From Bacillaceae bacterium UBA7792 (GTDB lineage: Bacteria; Bacillota; Bacilli; Bacillales; Cytobacillaceae), in NCBI GenBank assembly GCA_002480735.1, contig DLCS01000170.1, forward strand, positions 3,792-10,258: 6,467 bases of DNA. Direction: 5' to 3'. Position 1 is the first letter of the stretch; each line of letters starts with the position of its first letter. The notes below the pieces were generated by a model, which worked only from the letters and a program-made list of their open reading frames with translations, was not told the DNA's origin and did not search any database. Both the position numbers and the translations under genes were made by a program. Positions 1 to 5,823 of this stretch are shown one piece after another.

Positions 1-1295
1 AGAAGGAGGATCGCATTGAGGAGTTTGCTTCACATTTCTATTACCACTCCCATGATGTGACAGATTCTGCCTCCTATGCTGTCTTGAAGAAAATGGCGAA
101 TGACCTAGATGAGCAATATCACTTACATGGCAATCGGATTTTTTATTTAGCGATGGCACCTGAATTTTTCGGAACAATTGCCCTTCACTTGAAAGAAGAT
201 GGGCTGACAGATGTAAAAGGTTACAAGCGTCTCGTCATCGAAAAGCCCTTTGGACATGATCTCGAATCTGCAAAGGAGCTTAACAAGCAAATTAGAACGG
301 CCTTTTCTGAAAAGGAAATCTATCGTATTGACCATTATTTAGGCAAGGAAATGGTTCAAAACATTGAAGTTATTCGTTTTGCTAACGCCATTTTTGAACC
401 GCTTTGGAATAATCGTTACATTTCCAATATCCAAGTGACCTCCAGCGAAATCCTAGGCGTTGAGGAAAGAGGTCGATATTATGAAAATAGTGGGGCTCTT
501 CGTGACATGGTTCAAAACCATATGCTTCAGATGGTCGCACTCCTCGCAATGGAGCCTCCGATTCGCCTCACGACGGAGGAAATCCGTTCCGAGAAGGTCA
601 AGGTGCTGCGGGCGCTGCGCTCCATCGATGGCGAAGATGTGAAGGAGTTTTTTGTCCGTGGTCAATATGGAGCAGGAACGATTGATGGTCATGATGTTCC
701 AGGCTATCGTGAAGAGCCAATGGTAGACGCGCATTCCAACACAGAAACCTTTGTCGCTGGAAAGCTCTTAATTGACAACTTCCGATGGGCCGGTGTACCT
801 TTTTATATCCGAACGGGAAAAAGAATGGAAGCAAAGTCGACAAAGATCATCATTCAGTTTAAGGATATCCCGATGAATCTGTATTACCGTCCGGAGGAGC
901 CGCTCAATCCGAATTTGCTTGTCATTCACATTCAGCCTGAGGAAGGCATTACGCTTCATTTAAATGCCAAAAAGGCAAGGCAGAATGAAGTCGCAACTCC
1001 CATTAAACTCAATTATGCGAACAAGGGAATGAATGGCTATAATACCCCTGAATCCTATGAAAAACTACTATACGATTGCATGCGCGGAGATGCGACCAAC
1101 TTCACCCATTGGGATGAGGTAGCACTCTCTTGGAGCTTTACCGATAAGATTTCGCATGTGTGGGAAAATACCGTCGAAGAGCATTTCCCAAATTATGCTG
1201 CTGGAACGATGGGACCGAAATGTGCCGATGAACTTCTTGAAAAAGACGGCTTTTTCTGGTGGCCAATCACTAATTTAGAAGTAGATAACTGCTAA
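1..1295 (+). CDS. zwf: Glucose-6-phosphate 1-dehydrogenase, 5' end outside window
   Basis: Cytosolic NADP-linked oxidation of glucose 6-phosphate to 6-phosphogluconolactone, the entry step of the oxidative pentose phosphate pathway. The first complete codon is at 3 and 430 residues are visible. Bacillus homologues are about 490 residues, so roughly 60-70 N-terminal residues, including the GxxGDLA nucleotide-binding loop, lie upstream of the window. Seen directly: the substrate-binding EKPFGHD motif at visible residues 80-86, the signature YRIDHYLGK at 107-115 with the catalytic-region Asp-His, then FANAIFEPLWNNRYI, SGALRDMVQNH, FRWAGVPFYIRTGKR and GDATNFTHWDEVALSWSF. The C-terminus ends WWPITNLEVDNC, a few residues past the usual end. 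The GTG at 57 is not the start, because family-conserved sequence (FASHFYYH) runs in frame before it. No lesion is seen in the visible part. Family assignment is near certain. Confidence 0.96.
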   Translation, partial: KEDRIEEFASHFYYHSHDVTDSASYAVLKKMANDLDEQYHLHGNRIFYLAMAPEFFGTIALHLKEDGLTDVKGYKRLVIEKPFGHDLESAKELNKQIRTAFSEKEIYRIDHYLGKEMVQNIEVIRFANAIFEPLWNNRYISNIQVTSSEILGVEERGRYYENSGALRDMVQNHMLQMVALLAMEPPIRLTTEEIRSEKVKVLRALRSIDGEDVKEFFVRGQYGAGTIDGHDVPGYREEPMVDAHSNTETFVAGKLLIDNFRWAGVPFYIRTGKRMEAKSTKIIIQFKDIPMNLYYRPEEPLNPNLLVIHIQPEEGITLHLNAKKARQNEVATPIKLNYANKGMNGYNTPESYEKLLYDCMRGDATNFTHWDEVALSWSFTDKISHVWENTVEEHFPNYAAGTMGPKCADELLEKDGFFWWPITNLEVDNC

Positions 1296-1564
1296 TTAAT
1301 ACGATACTTTACCTATTATTAGAATAATCGGTTGGTATACCTTCTCTTCGCTGTTGCTCCAAAAGGTAGGAGAAAGGCTCAATCAGGTATACCAACCGAT
1401 GAGCTATTCCATGAGAAGAACCAGGCAAAAGTGAAGTGAATTGCCTATATGAAGACTTTTTTTACTAAAAACTACTCAAGAAAGAATCTTCAAAACTAGC
1501 TATTATATTTATTCAGGGTTGTGAACGGAAGAACATGATTGTTTCTTATGAAAATCCCTCTCTC
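1296..1564. other. Convergent intergenic region zwf / MFS transporter
   Basis: This 269-bp gap lies between the convergent 3' ends of zwf and the transporter gene. I see no coding frame of interest. It holds the 16-bp inverted repeat at 1327-1400. It also has a weak GGCAA...TTGCC pairing around 1424-1445, with a run of seven T at 1457-1463, but the T run begins about a dozen bases after the weak 5-bp stem, so it is not a good intrinsic terminator. No clear canonical terminator is visible for either gene. Confidence 0.6.
1327..1400. repeat. 16-bp perfect inverted repeat 3' of zwf
   Basis: The arms at 1327-1342 (ATCGGTTGGTATACCT) and 1385-1400 (its exact reverse complement) flank a 42-nt interior. 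Each arm contains the 8-bp palindrome GGTATACC. As RNA it would fold into a long stem with a partly structured loop, for example CTCC/GGAG at 1357-1360 and 1369-1372. It starts 31 nt after the zwf stop, so it could act in 3'-end formation or mRNA stability. There is no U-tract directly after the right arm, so it is not a standard Rho-independent terminator. A small repeat element or a pair of regulator sites are alternatives. Confidence 0.75.
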
Positions 1565-2902
1565 CTATTCACTCACCTGCACGAGTGGCTCATTCACCAT
1601 TTCGATGGTAGCATCATGATCAGGAAGCTCGGTTTCCAGATTCCTTACCCGAGGATTTAAGTACCCAAAAATCGATGCCAATGCCCATCCTAGCCCTATT
1701 ATTGTGATAAATAGACCCATCCCTCTACCTTCTCCAACTCCAAATAGGAGACCTGCTGAACTCGCCAAAATGCCGTTCTCCAGCATCGCTGGCTCAAACA
1801 CATAGTCAATCAAAGGACCAGCTAGTACGTATGCAACGGGACTGAGTGATAAAGCCGTCATTCTTCTTAAAGCAAATACCCTACCTTGAACCTCTAGCGG
1901 CACCTTACTCTGCCAAATGACTTGACTGCACCCGTTTGTCAGTGGCATAAAAAATGCCGTCAAACCTAGCGAAATGGCAACTAGAAGAGCAGATGATTCG
2001 ACCCCTGCTAATGTCAAGGCTAGCCCTGACAGCAATCCAAATCCAAGTAGTCCCTTTATTCTTTGCTTCGGTCCTCCCCATACACCCATCAAAACCCCAC
2101 CAAGGAGCATGCCGATTCCAAAGCAAGAGAGGACAAGGCCGAGCACCCTTTCGTTTGTAAAGGACAAAATATAAGGCTGGAGCAAAATATTAAAGAAGGA
2201 GAGAAGGAAATTGGATATAGCAAAAAAGATCAATAGAAATTTAAGTCCAGGACGCTCCGCAATATATCTCCAGCCAAAGGCCGCTTCCTTCCAAATGGAA
2301 TTCTTATCCTCTGCTTCTTTTGGTTTTTGAACATGTGGGATTTTCACGAAAAGCAGGGCGGTGATCCCTAATAAGAGAGTAGCAAAATCGATTAAGACGA
2401 TGCCACGAATTCCAATAATGTTTAACAGAAAGCCTGCTAGAACGGGTGCTACAATAATCGAAATCGATTCAGCGACTTGAACCATTCCACTGGCCCGACC
2501 CAAATGCTTCTTCGATACAAGAGTTGAAACCGCTGCTTGATAAGCCGGAAACTGAAGGGAGCTGGCAACAGATGAAATAGACAAAATGATAAACAGATGC
2601 CAAATTTCCATGATATTCGCACTGTATAAGAGGAACAACGTTAATGTTCCAAGACCTGCAACAGCATCACTGACAATCATAATGGTTCGTCTGTTGTAAC
2701 GGTCGACAATAACCCCAGCGAAGGGTGAGAATAATATTGCTGGAAAGGTTGCTGATAAAAGCATGAACGAAAACAAGGAGACAGACCCCGTTTCCTTTAA
2801 TACCCACACACCCAGCGCAAACGATGTTAATCCTGAGCCAACGACAGAAAATAATTGTCCAATCCAAATCAGTAAAAATGCTCTAAATCCAACGGTTCCC
2901 AT
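1565..2902 (-). CDS. MFS drug/macrolide efflux-type transporter (DHA3-like), 445 aa
   Basis: Integral membrane secondary transporter of the major facilitator superfamily, probably a proton antiporter exporting a small molecule; the substrate cannot be read from sequence. About 12 hydrophobic segments are visible: TM1 about residues 7-30, TM2 41-64, TM3 74-94, TM4 100-120, TM5 141-162, TM6 165-187, a charged central loop 188-220, TM7 221-242, TM8 254-275, TM9 283-300, TM10 303-322, TM11 345-365 and TM12 390-414, with an acidic C-terminal tail. MFS motif A appears as GVIVDRYNRR at 63-72, and the VQGRVFALRR stretch at 338-347 is typical of the MefA/enterobactin-exporter-like (MFS_3) group. The ATG at 2900-2902 is preceded by a purine-rich GGGGGAAG at 2907-2914. 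The gene converges with zwf and points the same way as the cassette array, but is separated from it by a hairpin. It appears intact. Confidence 0.9.
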   Translation of the reverse strand: MGTVGFRAFLLIWIGQLFSVVGSGLTSFALGVWVLKETGSVSLFSFMLLSATFPAILFSPFAGVIVDRYNRRTIMIVSDAVAGLGTLTLFLLYSANIMEIWHLFIILSISSVASSLQFPAYQAAVSTLVSKKHLGRASGMVQVAESISIIVAPVLAGFLLNIIGIRGIVLIDFATLLLGITALLFVKIPHVQKPKEAEDKNSIWKEAAFGWRYIAERPGLKFLLIFFAISNFLLSFFNILLQPYILSFTNERVLGLVLSCFGIGMLLGGVLMGVWGGPKQRIKGLLGFGLLSGLALTLAGVESSALLVAISLGLTAFFMPLTNGCSQVIWQSKVPLEVQGRVFALRRMTALSLSPVAYVLAGPLIDYVFEPAMLENGILASSAGLLFGVGEGRGMGLFITIIGLGWALASIFGYLNPRVRNLETELPDHDATIEMVNEPLVQVSE

Positions 2903-2925
2903 TTTTCTTCCCCCATCCTACTCGA

Positions 2926-2980
2926 CTCATGTGGTGAATCTTCTTCATTGACTTTATTTTAAAAAATCGCACTACATGAG
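2926..2980. repeat. Imperfect inverted repeat upstream of the MFS gene
   Basis: CTCATGTGGTG at 2926-2936 and CACTACATGAG at 2970-2980 are inverted copies matching at 10 of 11 positions, with centres 44 bp apart (about four helical turns). They lie 24-78 bp upstream of the transporter ATG, where its promoter and leader should be. I could not find a convincing -35/-10 pair on the minus strand. The repeat could be a pair of operator sites for a local regulator or an mRNA leader stem. A GTCTTAAGAC palindrome also lies nearby at 3010-3019. Confidence 0.45.
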
Positions 2981-3028
2981 ATTAGAGTCTCTTGATGGTT
3001 CTTTCCTCCGTCTTAAGACCGAAAATAG

Positions 3029-3071
3029 AAAGCTCCATTTTCCAATTAAAAAATCTGAAAAATGGAGCTTT
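3029..3071. terminator. 13-bp-stem hairpin, probable terminator of the Rhs cassette array
   Basis: AAAGCTCCATTTT at 3029-3041 pairs perfectly with AAAATGGAGCTTT at 3059-3071 around a 17-nt loop. A/T-rich ends on both sides are typical of bidirectional Bacillus terminators. It sits 109 bp past the stop of the last minus-strand cassette gene and before the MFS promoter region, so it would separate the two transcription units. The T-tracts are short (the stem's own terminal TTT only), so strength is uncertain. Confidence 0.65.
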
Positions 3072-3109
3072 ATTTAGTCTTCAATTAGGGAGACTTTTTC
3101 AGTGATCTC

Positions 3110-3127
3110 GAAGCGTTCCCTTGCTTC
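3110..3127 (-). repeat. Eroded copy of the cassette-boundary hairpin repeat
   Basis: On the minus strand this reads GAAGCAAGGGAACGCTTC. It matches the outer parts of the boundary hairpins at 4809-4844 and 6419-6449, with the inner GGTTCCCTT portion missing and no T-tract. It lies 3' of the cassette 1 immunity gene, the same relative position as the intact copies. Interpreted as a decayed boundary repeat; function was probably taken over by the hairpin at 3029-3071. Confidence 0.5.
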
Positions 3128-3179
3128 ATATACCATTTTTACCATTTAGATCATAATAATCTTTCAATAAATCCAATTA

Positions 3180-3392
3180 TTAAAAAATAATATTTGATAT
3201 AACAAAAAAAACAAGAATTAAACCTAGTATCAATAATCCAAATGCTTCCCAATTATTCACAATGAATAAGAACTTAGAATTTTCTTTATTTCTTCTAGAT
3301 TCAAGGTAAAACAAAAAAATCGATATCAAAATAAATATTATTCCAGCAAGAAAAGCTATAGGATTATTTATATATTCAGTTTCAGCTACCAA
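3180..3392 (-). CDS. Small two-TM membrane protein, probable immunity protein of cassette 1
   Basis: A 70-residue protein with two hydrophobic segments, about residues 11-29 and 50-68, joined by a basic/polar loop (ESRRNKENSK), so probably an inner-membrane protein. The TTG start at 3390-3392 is chosen because a strong AAAGGAGAG lies 7 nt upstream at 3400-3408. That site overlaps the stop codon of the preceding toxin fragment at 3407-3409, giving translational coupling. A small gene directly behind an Rhs C-terminal tip is the standard place for the cognate immunity gene. A membrane immunity protein fits the hydrophobic tip encoded upstream. I recognise no named family; the immunity role is inferred from position and topology. 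Confidence 0.72.
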   Translation of the reverse strand: MVAETEYINNPIAFLAGIIFILISIFLFYLESRRNKENSKFLFIVNNWEAFGLLILGLILVFFVISNIIF

Positions 3393-3406
3393 TTTTATTC
3401 TCTCCT

Positions 3407-4147
3407 TTACCTCCTCATCAAGAGGTTAGGTAATTGAATTGTTGTTGCGAATACTACTGTTTTTAGCCAATTCTTTCCTTTTGTGAATTTCTTGAAAGCC
3501 CATCCTGCTGTCTTTTTAGTAATTGATTTAACAACTCCTTGAGCTATTGGAATAGTTATTATTGCAGCTAAAGTTGGGAATAGGTACCATTGTAAAAACT
3601 TTCTTACTGCAAATCCTGCAGCTCCACCCGCAGAAAAACTAATTCCAATATTCACCAATGAACCAGCAGTTAAACAAAATTTTATACTAATCGCTGAAAG
3701 GGTAATAATAAATTTAATATATCCGTTAAATCCGAGTGAGATCGTTTTGGATATAGTTCCACTAGGATCTACATTCATTACCGGATTGTTATTCGCATAA
3801 TTAAACCCATTCAAAGTTTGAGGCTCCAATAAGTTCCCTCTCACTGGATCCTGTGAAAGAAACACTCCATTTTCAGGGTTATAATATCTCGCCATTAGAT
3901 AGTACAACTTCGTATCGTCATCATAACGATAGCCTGCATAGCGGTATGGGTTAACTTCCGCCATTTCTCCGCTTTGGCTGAGGATATCTCCCCAAGCATC
4001 ATATGTGTAGGAAGCCACGACTTTGCCACTCTCGTCGGTCATTGCCAAGACGTCACCACGGTAATTGGTCAAGTAGTGATACGTGACCCCTTTATAAAAC
4101 ATGGTTAGTGGATGACCTTCATCATCGTACGTATATCCTTTTACCAC
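3407..4147 (-). CDS. Orphan Rhs/WapA C-terminal fragment with hydrophobic toxin tip (cassette 1)
   Basis: Residues 1-130 are the end of an Rhs/YD-repeat shell: YTYDDEGHP, YRGDVLAMTDESGKVVASYTYDAWG, then the RHS-associated core NPYRYAGYRYDDDTKLYYLMARYY, ENGVFLSQDP and NPVMNVDPSG (127-130). DPxG is the usual border between conserved core and variable tip. Residues 131-246 are cassette-specific and hydrophobic, with likely membrane segments near 143-165 and 186-204, a glycine/alanine stretch SAGGAAG, and a basic end (KKTAGWAFKKFTKGKNWLK). This suggests a membrane-inserting toxin rather than a nuclease (inference). The frame's nominal start is a GTG at 4147 with no ribosome binding site, and Rhs homology continues upstream to 4303, so this is a displaced 3' fragment and not an independent gene. 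Full-length WapA/Rhs proteins exceed 1000 residues. Confidence 0.8.
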   Translation of the reverse strand: MVKGYTYDDEGHPLTMFYKGVTYHYLTNYRGDVLAMTDESGKVVASYTYDAWGDILSQSGEMAEVNPYRYAGYRYDDDTKLYYLMARYYNPENGVFLSQDPVRGNLLEPQTLNGFNYANNNPVMNVDPSGTISKTISLGFNGYIKFIITLSAISIKFCLTAGSLVNIGISFSAGGAAGFAVRKFLQWYLFPTLAAIITIPIAQGVVKSITKKTAGWAFKKFTKGKNWLKTVVFATTIQLPNLLMRR

Positions 4148-4275
4148 ATTCTTATTTTCGTCTTCTTCGTAGAGAACTTGGTTTCCATTGTATGTGTAGA
4201 AGGTTTTTACATGACTATCGTTGCTGGAAATTCTTCTTCCTTCTTCATCATACGAGTATTCCGCAAGTACCTTGC
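3770..4275 (-). repeat. Conserved Rhs-core block, copy 1
   Basis: This block is strongly similar at DNA level to the block at about 5897-6391; the tract around the GTG codons at 4147 and 6260 is clearly homologous over hundreds of bases, with silent differences. Similarity falls away abruptly after the DPxG codons near 3760, where the tips become unrelated. A partial third copy is at 4611-4760. These blocks are the homology that would allow recombination between tips. Confidence 0.7.
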
Positions 4276-4336
4276 TGTAGAATCCTTGATCCTTGTAAAT
4301 TGTTCAAATTCATTGTACTCATATGAAAACTTTGCG
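4148..4336 (-). pseudogene. 5' part of the cassette 1 Rhs core, frameshifted
   Basis: The frame of the downstream fragment stays open to 4303 (LAEYSYDEEGRRISSNDSH, YTYNGNQVLYEEDENKNV). Upstream of about 4275 the Rhs homology moves to another frame (IAKFSYEYNEFEQFTRIKDST), which is open back to a stop at about 4337. Aligned with the consensus DSTGKVLAEY, one base is missing in the Gly codon around 4274-4276. There is no start codon with a ribosome binding site. Rhs homology begins about 30 bp after the boundary hairpin, so the stub carries only the last few YD repeats. Confidence 0.7.
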
Positions 4337-4366
4337 ATTTATGAATAGGCTACTTTCCAAAATATA

Positions 4367-4396
4367 TAGAAAAGAAGCAAGGGATCCCCCCTTGCT
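4367..4396 (-). terminator. Boundary hairpin A (intrinsic terminator, minus strand)
   Basis: On the minus strand AGCAAGGG (4396-4389) and CCCTTGCT (4383-4376) form a perfect 8-bp stem with a 5-nt loop, followed by TCTTTTCT. It is a typical Rho-independent terminator placed between relic cassette 2 and the Rhs stub of cassette 1. The outer sequence matches hairpins B and C, but the loop (GGGAT) differs from their GACGGTT. Confidence 0.75.
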
Positions 4397-4471
4397 ATCA
4401 TAAAGTAAATTTTTTGACCCGATTTCAAGATAAATCACTCAATATTTGTTAGCAAATTATTTAAATAACTA

Positions 4472-4624
4472 TTAAATAATCGAATCGATAATTATTAGTA
4501 ATAACCCCAAATAAAGTAAAATACTACCAGCAAATGGTTCAGTGATATAATAAATAAATGCTAGGAATTTGTCTTTTACTGTATCTTCTTCATTTATCAC
4601 ATTTATGAGGAACTTGGTTGCCAT
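4472..4624 (-). pseudogene. Probable 3' remnant of a small membrane immunity-like gene (cassette 2)
   Basis: A 50-codon frame from an ATG at 4622-4624 to TAA at 4472-4474. Its first few codons lie inside Rhs core sequence read in a different frame, so the ATG is probably accidental. From about codon 5 the sequence is unrelated to Rhs. The C-terminal half (EPFAGSILLYLGLLLIIID...) is one hydrophobic segment. By eye it resembles the C-terminal half of the 70-aa protein at 3180-3392: both have a charged stretch, then KFL, then an acidic/aromatic turn, then a leucine-rich TM ending in II. I read it as the tail of a paralogous immunity gene whose start was lost by deletion. No ribosome binding site precedes it, so expression is doubtful. 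Confidence 0.45.
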
Positions 4625-4800
4625 TATAGGTGTAGAAGTTTTTGCCATGACTATCGTTACTGGAAATTTCTTCCTCCTCTATCATAGGAGTATTTAGCAA
4701 TGATCTGGCCTGTGGAATCCGTAACCTTCACCCATTGGTCGAATTCATAATACTCTAAAATACGGCCTCTTTTGCTTGAAAAATTTCTTTCCCATTATAC
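4611..4800 (-). pseudogene. Degenerate Rhs core stub of cassette 2
   Basis: On the minus strand the translation gives RGRILEYYEFDQWVKVTDST, GQIIAKYSYD, then after a 2-nt loss near 4675 the frame changes to SSNDSHGKNFYTYNGNQV. Homology ends abruptly at about 4611, where the intact copies continue LYEEDENKN. The rest of the core, the DPxG border and the whole toxin tip are absent. The short stretch before it (NGKEIFQAKEAVF, about 4803-4763) is in yet another frame. This is a non-functional relic bounded by hairpin B upstream and a membrane-protein remnant downstream. Confidence 0.75.
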
Positions 4801-4808
4801 TATTATGC

Positions 4809-4844
4809 AAAAAGAAGCAAGGGAACCGTCCATCCCTTTGCTTC
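4809..4844 (-). terminator. Boundary hairpin B (intrinsic terminator after the 198-aa gene)
   Basis: On the minus strand GAAGCAAAGGGA (4844-4833) pairs with TCCCTTGCTTC (4824-4814), leaving one bulged A, with loop TGGACGGT, followed by TTTTTG. It begins 8 nt after the stop of the 198-aa gene. It has a classic intrinsic terminator structure and shares the GGACGGTTCC loop region with hairpin C. Confidence 0.82.
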
Positions 4845-4851
4845 AAAATTG

Positions 4852-5448
4852 TCAAATATTACTTTTGCCGAGGATAATGTTCTCAAAGTCCTTTTTATCC
4901 ATATATTCTTGACAATTTGTTACGATTCCCCAGATCAATTGATCAATCGAATTGAATACTATGGTCGAATTAGGCTCTTCACTACACTCAACTATGCGCC
5001 TAATATTTAGATGTTCACCAAGAGAGAATAAGGTATTATGGATAATACTATTCGATGCAATCATTATTGTTTGTCCATAACCAGCGTATTTAAATGAATG
5101 ACTTAATACTTTAAATAACTCTTTTTCATCCTTAATCACTATTTCTATAACTTGCTGATTAATCACCGTATTTTTATTGTGATTTTCAGCAAAACTCTCA
5201 ATAGAGTATTTAATCGATAATTCCCTTAACTCTTCACAAATGTTAAAACAAGGTCCAACATCAATTAAACTCAAGATAACTGGAAAGGTTTTTTGATTTA
5301 AGAATATGTTCATTATCCCATTCAACATATTCTTCCTGTATTCTTTATTTGTATAAGTATCTTCTAAGGAATAGCACTTTTCATTTCCGGTCCCATAAAT
5401 AACAAGCTCTTCATTAATCATATAAGTAAATCCTTCTATTGTTAACAA
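4852..5448 (-). CDS. 198-aa protein of unknown family, probable immunity protein of cassette 3
   Basis: I do not recognise this family. The 198 residues are mixed hydrophilic/hydrophobic with no signal peptide and no clear TM segment, so it is probably cytosolic, which fits a toxin acting inside the cell. Cysteines occur singly (ECSEEPN, GPCFNICEE, TNCQEYMD) with no obvious metal motif. The TTG start at 5446-5448 is chosen because AGGGGAGGT lies at 5458-5466, 9 nt upstream; the next in-frame ATG (residue 10) has no such site. It begins 18 nt after the stop of the toxin frame and ends at hairpin B, so it completes a core-tip-immunity-terminator unit. The gene is AT-rich and intact. The immunity role is inferred from position only. 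Confidence 0.7.
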   Translation of the reverse strand: MLTIEGFTYMINEELVIYGTGNEKCYSLEDTYTNKEYRKNMLNGIMNIFLNQKTFPVILSLIDVGPCFNICEELRELSIKYSIESFAENHNKNTVINQQVIEIVIKDEKELFKVLSHSFKYAGYGQTIMIASNSIIHNTLFSLGEHLNIRRIVECSEEPNSTIVFNSIDQLIWGIVTNCQEYMDKKDFENIILGKSNI

Positions 5449-5466
5449 AAAAGATATACCTCCCCT

Positions 5467-5823
5467 TTACCAAACTAATCGATAATAATAATTTGTGTAT
5501 ACTATCTTATCTTTTGGAACAAGCCCCCTCCAGATATAATGAATATCTGGATTATTAATATGGTAATGCCAAATCCTTGTATAAGTGTCTCTTGCATTTG
5601 TGTTTATATCATATAATCCCACTCTTCCTGCTTTACTTCCAGCATTAATTGCTCCGTAATCAATTGCAAAAATACGTTTTCCGGACTTCTTGTCAATAAC
5701 TGCAACTAAGGAAGAAGATGTTGCTGTAGTAATCTTATATCTATCTCCAAATGATTTTATTAACTTTTGTGTATATTGCGCTACTCTTGTTCCAATTTTC
5801 TTAATTGCTTCACACCATATTTT
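5467..5823 (-). pseudogene. Cassette 3 toxin-like C-terminal domain, out of frame with its Rhs core
   Basis: A 118-codon open stretch with no start, running from just after a TAG at 5824-5826 to TAA at 5467-5469. It is too short and start-less to appear as an ordinary gene. It reads KKIGTRVAQYTQKLIKSFGD, then VAVIDKKSGKRIFAIDYGA, KAGRVGLYDINTNARDTYTR, IWHYHINNPDIHYIWRGL, ending YYYRLVW. The mix of basic residues with conserved-looking Asp and His (AIDYGA, WHYHI, DIHYIW) is reminiscent of small secreted nuclease tips, but I cannot assign a family. Adding one base in the A-run near 5809 (GTGAA to GTGAAA) would join it to the Rhs frame as GVKAIKKIG. It sits directly before the 198-aa immunity candidate. 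Confidence 0.68.

Noticed and set aside
57..59. GTG at 57 as the start of zwf
   Set aside because: Family-conserved sequence (RIEEFASHFYYHSHD) lies in frame before it and the frame is open to the window edge; the gene simply begins outside the window.
147..959. Several 60-93 codon frames overlapping zwf on both strands
   Set aside because: They are frame shadows of a well conserved gene, with no ribosome binding sites and no recognisable protein features.
1905..2951. Frames of 62-73 codons overlapping the MFS gene
   Set aside because: They lie within, or mostly over, a complete transporter gene and have low-complexity, unlikely protein composition; shadows.
4108..4348. Plus-strand frames of 72 and 78 codons opposite the cassette 1 Rhs stub
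   Set aside because: They are antisense to clear Rhs-core homology, with no start signal; shadows.
4748..4798. Short minus-strand frame from an ATG (MGKKFFKQKRPYF...) before the cassette 2 stub
   Set aside because: It is 16 codons, has no ribosome binding site, and the same bases read in other frames give Rhs-like sequence; part of the degenerate relic.
5470..5515. Possible minus-strand promoter inside the cassette 3 tip (TTGTTC ... TATACA)
   Set aside because: The spacing is only about 15 bp and the matches are weak in an AT-rich region; not reported as a promoter, though an internal immunity promoter remains plausible.
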